Assembly: GCA_020099315.1 (NCBI GenBank)
Contig: CP083650.1
Location: 1,612,001 to 1,676,000 of the forward strand
Origin: Citrobacter europaeus
Lineage (GTDB): Bacteria > Pseudomonadota > Gammaproteobacteria > Enterobacterales > Enterobacteriaceae
Direction: 5' to 3'
DNA: 64,000 nt
Shown here: in pieces, positions 7,188-15,021 of the stretch
Layout: each line of letters opens with the position of its first letter
Numbering within the stretch: position 1 is the first letter of the stretch
The notes under the pieces: generated by a model
What the model saw: only the letters and a program-made list of their open reading frames with translations
Databases searched by the model: none
What the model was told of the DNA's origin: nothing
Made by a program: the position numbers and the translations under genes

Positions 7188-10100
7188 TTGAGCCAGGAAT
7201 ACACTGAAGACAAAGACGTCACATTGACGAAGTTAAGCAGCGGGCGCCGACTTCTGGAAGCGCTACTGATTCTTATTGCCCTTTTTGCCGTCTGGTTGAT
7301 GGCTGCCTTACTCAGCTTTAACCCTTCGGATCCCAGTTGGTCGCAAACCGCGTGGCACGAACCTATCCATAATCTGGGCGGAATACCCGGAGCATGGCTG
7401 GCGGACACGCTGTTCTTTATTTTCGGCGTCATGGCCTACACCATTCCCGTCATCATTGTCGGCGGCTGCTGGTTTGCATGGCGACACCAGGCCAGCGACG
7501 AATACATCGATTATTTTGCCGTTTCGCTGCGCATTATTGGCGTTTTGGCACTGATTCTCACCTCCTGCGGGCTTGCCGCAATCAATGCCGATGACATCTG
7601 GTATTTCGCCTCTGGCGGCGTGATCGGCAGTCTGCTCAGTACGACGCTGCAACCCTTACTGCACAGCAGCGGCGGTACGCTGACGCTATTGTGCATTTGG
7701 GCTGCGGGATTAACGCTGTTTACCGGCTGGTCGTGGGTGAGTATTGCGGAAAAACTGGGCGGTTGGTTACTCAATATCCTGACCTTTGCCAGCAACCGTA
7801 CCCGCCGCGACGATACCTGGGTCGATGACGAAGAATATGAAGATGAAGACGAGTCTGTCGATGCCGCTGATGGCAAACCCCATGAATCGCGCCGGGCTCG
7901 TATTCTGCGCGGTGCGTTAGCGCGTCGTAAGCGTCTGGCGGAGAAATTTACCAACCCGCTTGGCCGTCATACCGATGCGGCGCTGTTCTCCGGCAAACGC
8001 ATGGATGATGAAGACGAAATTGAATACAGCGCCCGTGGCGTTGTTGCCGATCCTAACGATGTGCTGTTTTCTGGTAATCGCGCGACGCTGCCTGAATATG
8101 ACGAACTCGACCCACTGCTGAATGGTCATTCGGTGACAGAGCCAGTAGCCGCCGCCGCGGCAGCTACAACGGCCGCGCAGGCCTGGAGCGCGCCGGTTGA
8201 TCCGCTGCTGCAAACATCGCCCGTGACCAGCACTGTTCTGGAACAACAGGCCCCAGCCGTAGCCTGGCAAACCGCGCCTGGCCCGCAAACCGGTGATGCG
8301 GTGATTGCACCAGCGCCAGAAGGTTATCCGCAGCCAACCCAGTACGCGCAGCCACCGGTACAACAGCAGTATGAGCCATGGCAGCAGCCGGTTGTGGAGC
8401 AGAATTCGCAGCCGCAATATTACGCGCCACAGACCGCTGAACCCGCTTATGCGCAACCCGTTGCGCCGCAACCGCAGGCGTTCACCACGGAGCAAAACTG
8501 GCAACCTGAATCCACTTTTCAGCCGGAACCTGTGCAACAACCTGTGTATCAGCAGGAAGCAACCTTTCAACAAAATTCCACGCTCCAGCAGCCTGTTTAT
8601 CAGCCGGAGCCCGTGCCGCAACCTGTGTATCAGCAGGAATCAACTCTTCAACAGAACAATACGTTCGAGCAGCCTGTAGTTGAACAACCTCCTGTGGTGG
8701 AATCTGAACCGCTGCTAGAAGAGGTTAAACCGACTCGTCCGCCGCTCTACTATTTTGAAGAAGTGGAAGAGAAACGTGCGCGCGAGCGCGAGCAACTGGC
8801 TGCCTGGTATCAACCGATACCAGAGCCTGTTCAGGAGCCTGAACGTGTTAAGCCGTCTATGCCATCTATGCCGACGGCTGCATCCATTCCGCCCGTTGAG
8901 TCTGTTGCTGCCGTTGCGCCGCTGGCTGCCGGATTAAAAAGCGCCGCATTGGGGGCGGGCGCCGCTGCCGCAGCACCTGTCTTTAGCCTTGCGGGTAGCG
9001 GTGCGCCGCGTCCACAGGTGAAAGAGGGTATTGGTCCGCAGTTACCGCGTCCGAATCGTGTGCGCGTACCTACTCGTCGGGAATTGGCGTCGTATGGCAT
9101 CAAATTGCCGTCACAGCGTATGGCTGAAGAGAAAGCGCGCGAAGAGCAGCTTGATACAGATGCGTACAGTGACGATGAAATTGATGCGATGCAGCAAGAT
9201 GAGCTGGCGCGTCAGTTTGCCCAATCGCAGCAGCACCGCTATGGCGAAGAGTATCAGGATGATACCAATCACACTGATGACGAAGATTCAGCCGCAGAAG
9301 CGGAACTGGCTCGCCAGTTTGCCTCTTCCCAACAGCAACGCTATTCCGGTGAACAGCCTGCCGGGGCAAATCCGTTCTCGCTCGATGACTTTGAATTTTC
9401 GCCGATGAAAACGTTGGTGGATGAGGGCCCGCATGAGCCGTTGTTTACGCCAGGCGTAATGCCGGAGTCTGCGCCACAGTACCAGGAACCTGTCGCACCG
9501 CAGCAGCATTATCAGCAACCGACGCAGCCAGTCGCACCGCAGCAGCATTATCAGCAACCGGCGCAGCCAGTCGCACCGCAGCAGCATTATCAGCAACCGG
9601 CGCAGCCAGTCGCACCGCAGCAGCAATATCCGCAACCGGCGCAGCCAGTCGCAGCGCAGCAGCATTATCAGCAACCGGCGCAGCCAGTCGCACCGCAGCA
9701 GCATTATCAGCAACCGGCGCAGCCAGTCGCTCCGCAGCAGCACTATCAGCAGCCAGCACAGCCGGCTACACCGCCAACGCAGGATAGTCTGATCCATCCG
9801 CTCCTGATGCGTAATGGCGACAGTCGTCCGGCGCACCGTCCAAGTACGCCGCTGCCATCGTTAGATTTGCTCACACCGCCGCCGAGCGAAGTTGAGCCGA
9901 TAGATACTTTCGCGCTGGAGCAAATGGCACGTCTGGTGGAAGCGCGTCTGGCGGATTTCCGCATTAAAGCCGATGTGGTGAACTACTCTCCAGGCCCGGT
10001 GATTACCCGCTTTGAGCTTAATCTGGCTCCTGGGGTTAAAGCGGCGCGTATTTCTAACCTGTCGCGAGATCTGGCGCGTTCGTTGTCCACCGCGGCGGTA

Positions 10101-11324
10101 CGTGTGGTTGAGGTTATACCAGGCAAACCGTATGTCGGACTGGAGTTACCGAATAAAAAACGTCAAACCGTTTATCTGCGTGAAGTGCTGGATAACGCTA
10201 AATTCCGTGATAACTCATCTCCGCTGACCGTGGTGCTGGGTAAAGATATTGCGGGCGAACCGGTGGTGGCCGATCTGGCAAAAATGCCGCACCTGCTGGT
10301 AGCAGGGACAACCGGATCCGGTAAGTCTGTTGGGGTGAACGCCATGATCCTCAGCATGCTGTACAAGGCGCAGCCGGAAGACGTTCGCTTTATCATGATT
10401 GACCCGAAAATGCTGGAACTGTCGGTTTATGAAGGCATTCCGCATCTGCTGACAGAAGTCGTGACCGACATGAAAGATGCTGCTAACGCCTTGCGCTGGA
10501 GCGTCAATGAAATGGAACGTCGCTACAAGCTGATGTCAGCGCTTGGCGTGCGTAACCTTGCTGGTTATAACGAGAAAATCGCCGAAGCCGCCCGCATGGG
10601 ACGTCCGATTCCGGACCCGTACTGGAAGCCGGGCGACAGCATGGATGTTCAGCATCCGGTGTTGGAAAAACTGCCGTATATCGTTGTGCTGGTGGATGAA
10701 TTCGCCGACCTGATGATGACAGTTGGCAAAAAGGTGGAAGAACTGATTGCTCGTCTGGCGCAAAAAGCGCGTGCGGCGGGGATCCACCTGGTGCTGGCAA
10801 CCCAGCGGCCGTCGGTTGACGTTATCACCGGTCTGATTAAAGCAAACATCCCGACGCGTATCGCTTTTACCGTGTCGAGCAAAATTGACTCGCGTACCAT
10901 CCTTGACCAGGGCGGAGCGGAATCGCTGTTGGGTATGGGTGACATGCTTTATTCCGCACCGAACTCGACGATCCCAGTGCGTGTTCACGGCGCCTTTGTC
11001 CGCGATGAAGAAGTTCACGCAGTGGTTCAGGACTGGAAAGCGCGCGGTCGTCCACAGTACGTCGACGGCATTACTTCTGACAGCGAAAGCGAAGGCGGCG
11101 GTGGCGGCTTTGATGGTGGCGAAGAGTTGGATCCGCTGTTCGATCAGGCGGTAAACTTTGTGACCCAGAAACGCAAAGCCTCAATCTCCGGCGTCCAGCG
11201 TCAGTTCCGTATCGGATACAACCGAGCGGCGCGCATCATCGAGCAGATGGAAGCGCAGGGTATTGTCAGCGAACAAGGGCATAATGGTAATCGTGAAGTG
11301 CTGGCTCCGCCGCCCTTCGAATGA
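7188..11324 (+). CDS. ftsK: DNA translocase FtsK (septal ring, chromosome dimer resolution)
   Basis: A 1378-residue divisome protein that pumps DNA through the septum and activates XerCD at dif. Four membrane segments occupy about residues 25-190. A Pro/Gln-rich linker follows (about 200-880), then the RecA-type motor with Walker A GTTGSGKS at 1040-1047 and Walker B VVLVDEFADL. The C-terminal gamma winged helix (about 1315-1378) reads KOPS. The start chosen is TTG 7188, giving (M)SQEYTED as in E. coli, with CTGGAGA seven bases upstream; the open frame continues 19 codons further up without a ribosome site. The protein is about 49 residues longer than E. coli FtsK, the excess being in the linker repeats. 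Confidence 0.97.
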   Translation: MSQEYTEDKDVTLTKLSSGRRLLEALLILIALFAVWLMAALLSFNPSDPSWSQTAWHEPIHNLGGIPGAWLADTLFFIFGVMAYTIPVIIVGGCWFAWRHQASDEYIDYFAVSLRIIGVLALILTSCGLAAINADDIWYFASGGVIGSLLSTTLQPLLHSSGGTLTLLCIWAAGLTLFTGWSWVSIAEKLGGWLLNILTFASNRTRRDDTWVDDEEYEDEDESVDAADGKPHESRRARILRGALARRKRLAEKFTNPLGRHTDAALFSGKRMDDEDEIEYSARGVVADPNDVLFSGNRATLPEYDELDPLLNGHSVTEPVAAAAAATTAAQAWSAPVDPLLQTSPVTSTVLEQQAPAVAWQTAPGPQTGDAVIAPAPEGYPQPTQYAQPPVQQQYEPWQQPVVEQNSQPQYYAPQTAEPAYAQPVAPQPQAFTTEQNWQPESTFQPEPVQQPVYQQEATFQQNSTLQQPVYQPEPVPQPVYQQESTLQQNNTFEQPVVEQPPVVESEPLLEEVKPTRPPLYYFEEVEEKRAREREQLAAWYQPIPEPVQEPERVKPSMPSMPTAASIPPVESVAAVAPLAAGLKSAALGAGAAAAAPVFSLAGSGAPRPQVKEGIGPQLPRPNRVRVPTRRELASYGIKLPSQRMAEEKAREEQLDTDAYSDDEIDAMQQDELARQFAQSQQHRYGEEYQDDTNHTDDEDSAAEAELARQFASSQQQRYSGEQPAGANPFSLDDFEFSPMKTLVDEGPHEPLFTPGVMPESAPQYQEPVAPQQHYQQPTQPVAPQQHYQQPAQPVAPQQHYQQPAQPVAPQQQYPQPAQPVAAQQHYQQPAQPVAPQQHYQQPAQPVAPQQHYQQPAQPATPPTQDSLIHPLLMRNGDSRPAHRPSTPLPSLDLLTPPPSEVEPIDTFALEQMARLVEARLADFRIKADVVNYSPGPVITRFELNLAPGVKAARISNLSRDLARSLSTAAVRVVEVIPGKPYVGLELPNKKRQTVYLREVLDNAKFRDNSSPLTVVLGKDIAGEPVVADLAKMPHLLVAGTTGSGKSVGVNAMILSMLYKAQPEDVRFIMIDPKMLELSVYEGIPHLLTEVVTDMKDAANALRWSVNEMERRYKLMSALGVRNLAGYNEKIAEAARMGRPIPDPYWKPGDSMDVQHPVLEKLPYIVVLVDEFADLMMTVGKKVEELIARLAQKARAAGIHLVLATQRPSVDVITGLIKANIPTRIAFTVSSKIDSRTILDQGGAESLLGMGDMLYSAPNSTIPVRVHGAFVRDEEVHAVVQDWKARGRPQYVDGITSDSESEGGGGGFDGGEELDPLFDQAVNFVTQKRKASISGVQRQFRIGYNRAARIIEQMEAQGIVSEQGHNGNREVLAPPPFE
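9492..9764 (+). repeat. seven tandem 39-bp repeats in the ftsK linker
   Basis: Seven in-frame units of 39 bases encode VAPQQHYQQPAQP, residues 769-859 of FtsK. Units 2, 3 and 6 are nearly identical at DNA level. Unit 4 has QQYPQP, unit 5 VAAQQ and unit 1 PTQP. The low divergence between units suggests recent expansion or ongoing homogenisation by slippage or recombination. Confidence 0.95.
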
Positions 11325-11435
11325 TTGCAAAGTTAAGTAATTCAGTATTTTCTACTTTCCTCATGCTGATTTTTGGCCTGAAATGGATAGCAGAGGGATC
11401 TCCCCGTTGGGAGTGACGTATTTTGAGGAATAACG

Positions 11436-12047
11436 ATGAAAAGAATCGCAATCACCTGTGCATTACTGTCGAGCTTTATGGTGAGCAGCGTCTGGGCTGA
11501 CGCTGCCAGCGACCTGAAAAGCCGCCTGGATAAAGTCAGTAGCTTCCATGCCAGCTTTACTCAGAAGGTCACGGACGGTAGCGGCGCGGCGGTGCAGGAA
11601 GGTCAGGGTGACTTATGGGTTAAACGTCCTAATCTGTTTAACTGGCATATGACGCAACCTGATGAGAGCATCCTGGTTTCCGATGGTAAAACGCTGTGGT
11701 TCTTCAACCCGTTTGTTGAGCAGGCGACTGCGACCTGGCTGAAAGACGCTACGGGCAATACGCCATTTATGCTGATTGCGCGTAACCAGGCAAGTGACTG
11801 GCAGCAGTACAACATTAAGCAAAACGGCGATGATTTCGTGCTGACGCCAAAAACCAGCAGCGGCAACCTGAAGCAGTTTACTATCAATGTTGGGCGTGAC
11901 GGGACTATCCACCAGTTTAGCGCCGTTGAACAAGACGATCAGCGCAGCAGCTATCAGCTGAAATCTCAGCAGAATGGTGCGATTGAACCCTCTAAATTCA
12001 CCTTTACCCCGCCGCAAGGTGTAACGGTTGACGATCAACGTAAGTAG
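11436..12047 (+). CDS. lolA: outer-membrane lipoprotein carrier LolA
   Basis: A periplasmic chaperone that takes lipoproteins from LolCDE and hands them to LolB in the outer membrane. The precursor is 203 residues. A signal peptide (basic MKR, hydrophobic core, VWA cut site after residue 21) precedes the mature start DAASDLKSRL. The remainder aligns almost residue for residue with E. coli LolA and ends QGVTVDDQRK. It lies 111 bases after ftsK and ten bases before the GTG of rarA, so lolA and rarA are likely cotranscribed. Confidence 0.98.
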   Translation: MKRIAITCALLSSFMVSSVWADAASDLKSRLDKVSSFHASFTQKVTDGSGAAVQEGQGDLWVKRPNLFNWHMTQPDESILVSDGKTLWFFNPFVEQATATWLKDATGNTPFMLIARNQASDWQQYNIKQNGDDFVLTPKTSSGNLKQFTINVGRDGTIHQFSAVEQDDQRSSYQLKSQQNGAIEPSKFTFTPPQGVTVDDQRK

Positions 12048-12057
12048 AGGCGTGTGA

Positions 12058-13401
12058 GTGAGCAATCTGTCGCTCGACTTTTCTGATAATACTTTTCAGC
12101 CACTGGCCGCGCGTATGCGGCCAGAAAATTTAGCGCAGTATATCGGCCAGCAGCATCTGCTGGCTGCGGGTAAACCCTTGCCGCGCGCTATCGAGGCCGG
12201 ACATCTGCACTCCATGATTTTATGGGGGCCGCCGGGGACGGGGAAAACTACGCTTGCCGAAGTTATTGCCCGTTACGCTAACGCCGATGTCGAACGAATT
12301 TCGGCAGTGACCTCTGGTGTAAAAGAAATTCGTGAAGCGATTGAGCGTGCGCGTCAGAATCGTAACGCGGGCCGGCGTACGATCCTGTTTGTGGATGAAG
12401 TTCACCGTTTTAATAAAAGCCAACAGGATGCGTTTTTACCGCATATTGAAGACGGTACCATCACGTTTATTGGCGCAACCACTGAAAACCCCTCGTTTGA
12501 GCTGAACTCGGCGCTGCTGTCGCGTGCGCGCGTTTACTTACTGAAATCGTTAACCACCGACGATATTGAACAAGTGCTGGACCAGGCGATGTCAGACAAA
12601 GCGCGGGGTTACGGCGGCCAGGATATCGTACTGCCTCCAGAGACGCGTCGGGCGATTGCTGAACTGGTCAATGGTGACGCGCGTCGGGCGCTGAATACGC
12701 TGGAAATGATGGCCGATATGGCCGAAGTTGATGATTCTGGCAAGCGCGTATTGAAGGCCGAGTTGCTCACTGAAATTGCCGGTGAACGCAGCGCGCGTTT
12801 CGATAATAAAGGCGATCGTTTTTACGATCTCATCTCCGCATTACACAAGTCGGTACGCGGCAGCGCCCCGGATGCGGCGCTTTATTGGTATGCGCGAATC
12901 ATCACCGCTGGCGGCGATCCGCTGTACGTTGCCCGTCGCTGTCTGGCGATTGCCTCTGAAGATGTCGGCAACGCCGACCCTCGCGCCATGCAGGTGGCGA
13001 TTTCCGCGTGGGATTGCTTTACCCGTGTGGGACCCGCGGAAGGTGAACGAGCCATTGCTCAGGCGATTGTTTATCTGGCCTGCGCGCCGAAAAGTAATGC
13101 GGTTTACACCGCCTTCAAAGCTGCGCTGGCTGATGCCCGTGAACGTCCGGATTACGACGTGCCGGTTCACCTGCGCAACGCGCCAACGAAGCTGATGAAA
13201 GAGATGGGCTACGGTCAGGAGTATCGTTATGCCCATGATGAGCCTAATGCCTATGCCGCCGGAGAAGAGTACTTCCCGCAGGAAATGGCACAAACACGCT
13301 ATTATCACCCCACAAACAGAGGTCTTGAAGGCAAGATTGGCGAAAAGCTCGCCTGGCTCGCCGGACAGGATCAAAATAGCCCTATAAAACGCTACCGTTA
13401 G
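12058..13401 (+). CDS. rarA: replication-associated recombination ATPase RarA (MgsA)
   Basis: A 447-residue clamp-loader-like AAA+ ATPase acting at stalled forks and DNA ends together with SSB. Walker A is GPPGTGKTT near residues 57-65 and Walker B ILFVDEVHRF. Sensor and arginine-finger segments (GATTENPSFELNSALLSRAR) follow, and the C-terminal tetramerisation domain ends KRYR. The start is GTG 12058, giving (M)SNLSLDFSDN as in E. coli. It lies ten bases after lolA. Confidence 0.98.
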   Translation: MSNLSLDFSDNTFQPLAARMRPENLAQYIGQQHLLAAGKPLPRAIEAGHLHSMILWGPPGTGKTTLAEVIARYANADVERISAVTSGVKEIREAIERARQNRNAGRRTILFVDEVHRFNKSQQDAFLPHIEDGTITFIGATTENPSFELNSALLSRARVYLLKSLTTDDIEQVLDQAMSDKARGYGGQDIVLPPETRRAIAELVNGDARRALNTLEMMADMAEVDDSGKRVLKAELLTEIAGERSARFDNKGDRFYDLISALHKSVRGSAPDAALYWYARIITAGGDPLYVARRCLAIASEDVGNADPRAMQVAISAWDCFTRVGPAEGERAIAQAIVYLACAPKSNAVYTAFKAALADARERPDYDVPVHLRNAPTKLMKEMGYGQEYRYAHDEPNAYAAGEEYFPQEMAQTRYYHPTNRGLEGKIGEKLAWLAGQDQNSPIKRYR

Positions 13402-13493
13402 TGTTATCGTTGCGGTAATGTTGTCTCTGTATCCCTGTGACCGCAGGCTGTGGTCACTTTCTCCTATTTTAATTCGATAAGCACAGGATAAGC

Positions 13494-14786
13494 ATGCTCG
13501 ATCCCAATCTGCTGCGTAATGAGCCAGACGCAGTCGCAGAAAAACTGGCAAGCCGGGGCTTTAAGCTGGATGTAGATAAGCTGCGCGCTCTTGAAGAGCG
13601 TCGTAAAGTTCTGCAGGTACAAACTGAAAACCTGCAGGCAGAGCGTAACTCTCGATCGAAATCCATCGGCCAGGCAAAAGCGCGCGGGGAAGATATCGAG
13701 TCTTTACGTCTGGAAGTGAACAAACTGGGCGAAGAGCTGGATGCCGCGAAAGCTGAACTTGATACCTTACAGGCCGAGATCCGCGACATTGCGCTGACCA
13801 TTCCTAACCTGCCAGCGGACGAAGTTCCGGTGGGTAAAGATGAAAATGACAACGTCGAAGTCAGCCGTTGGGGTACGCCGCGTGAGTTTGATTTTGAAGT
13901 GCGCGATCACGTTACCCTGGGTGAAATGCACACGGGTCTTGATTTCGCTGCGGCAGTTAAGCTGACCGGCTCTCGTTTCGTCGTCATGAAAGGGCAGATC
14001 GCGCGTATGCACCGTGCGCTGTCTCAGTTCATGCTGGATCTGCACACCGAACAGCATGGCTACAGCGAAAACTACGTTCCGTATCTGGTTAACCATGACA
14101 CGCTGTACGGTACAGGCCAACTGCCGAAATTCGCGGGCGATCTGTTCCACACGCGTCCGCTGGATGAAGAAGCGGACAGCAGCAACTATGCGCTGATCCC
14201 AACGGCGGAAGTGCCGCTGACCAACCTGGTACGTGACGAAATCATTGACGAAGATGCGTTGCCGATCAAAATGACCGCGCATACGCCGTGCTTCCGTTCT
14301 GAAGCCGGTTCTTACGGTCGTGACACTCGTGGTCTGATCCGTATGCACCAGTTCGATAAAGTTGAGATGGTGCAGATCGTTCGCCCGGAAGACTCGATGG
14401 ATGCGCTGGAAGAGATGACCGGTCATGCCGAGAAGGTCCTGCAATTGTTGGGTCTGCCATACCGTAAGATCATCCTGTGCACAGGTGACATGGGCTTCGG
14501 CGCATGCAAAACTTACGATCTGGAAGTGTGGATCCCGGCGCAGAACACCTATCGCGAAATTTCTTCTTGCTCCAACGTGTGGGATTTCCAGGCTCGTCGC
14601 ATGCAGGCGCGTTGCCGTAGCAAATCCGACAAAAAGACCCGTTTAGTGCATACGCTGAACGGTTCCGGTCTGGCGGTTGGGCGTACGCTGGTTGCGGTGA
14701 TGGAAAACTATCAGCAGGCTGATGGCCGTATTCAGGTTCCTGAAGTGTTACGTCCGTACATGAATGGCCTGGAATTCATCGGCTAA
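13494..14786 (+). CDS. serS: seryl-tRNA synthetase
   Basis: This class II aminoacyl-tRNA synthetase charges tRNA-Ser and tRNA-Sec. It has 430 residues, as in E. coli. The first ~100 residues form the antiparallel coiled-coil arm that binds the long variable arm of tRNA-Ser. The catalytic core carries motif 2 (TPCFRSEAGSYGRDTRGLIR) and motif 3 (NGSGLAVGRTLVAVMENYQ). ATG 13494 follows GCACAGGATAAGC. The gene ends in a strong terminator and has a 92-base gap to rarA. Confidence 0.99.
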   Translation: MLDPNLLRNEPDAVAEKLASRGFKLDVDKLRALEERRKVLQVQTENLQAERNSRSKSIGQAKARGEDIESLRLEVNKLGEELDAAKAELDTLQAEIRDIALTIPNLPADEVPVGKDENDNVEVSRWGTPREFDFEVRDHVTLGEMHTGLDFAAAVKLTGSRFVVMKGQIARMHRALSQFMLDLHTEQHGYSENYVPYLVNHDTLYGTGQLPKFAGDLFHTRPLDEEADSSNYALIPTAEVPLTNLVRDEIIDEDALPIKMTAHTPCFRSEAGSYGRDTRGLIRMHQFDKVEMVQIVRPEDSMDALEEMTGHAEKVLQLLGLPYRKIILCTGDMGFGACKTYDLEVWIPAQNTYREISSCSNVWDFQARRMQARCRSKSDKKTRLVHTLNGSGLAVGRTLVAVMENYQQADGRIQVPEVLRPYMNGLEFIG

Positions 14787-14801
14787 GCTACCTTTCTCTG
14801 C

Positions 14802-14831
14802 TAAAAAAGCGCCTCAGGGCGCTTTTTTTAT
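14802..14831 (+). terminator. serS terminator
   Basis: A perfect AAAAAAGCGCC / GGGCGCTTTTTT stem with a TCA loop is followed by a T run: a classic intrinsic terminator 16 bases after the serS stop. Confidence 0.95.
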
Positions 14832-14837
14832 GCCCGT

Positions 14838-14880
14838 TTGACGTCGGACAATAACGACTACTCCCATAGGAGTAATACTG
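14838..14880 (+). promoter_or_regulatory. dmsA promoter: FNR-like box, -10 and 7-2-7 NarL/NarP site
   Basis: TTGACGTCGGACAA (14838-14851) resembles the FNR box TTGATnnnnATCAA. A -10 AATACT (14874-14879) would place the start near 14886, exactly 41.5 bases from the box centre, as at class II FNR promoters. TACTCCC (14859-14865) and AGGAGTA (14868-14874) are inverted NarL heptamers (consensus TACYYMT) separated by two bases, overlapping the -10. This fits the nitrate repression known for E. coli dmsABC. Site calls are by eye. Confidence 0.6.
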
Positions 14881-15021
14881 CCTTCGAATGAAAGTCAGTA
14901 TTTATCTCTGTCTTTTAGCAAATTCAGTATTTAACAGCCTGTATATCGATATTAACGTTATATAAAAAACTATACAGCGAGTGTTTGTATTTTTTTATTG
15001 TGAGCAGCAGAGTGAGCCACT

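Noticed and set aside
9492..9764. CRISPR-like array
   Set aside because: Units are contiguous without spacers and lie in frame within ftsK.
9288..9836. 182-codon minus-strand frame rich in Leu/Arg over the ftsK repeats
   Set aside because: Its periodic sequence is only the reverse reading of the 39-bp repeats.
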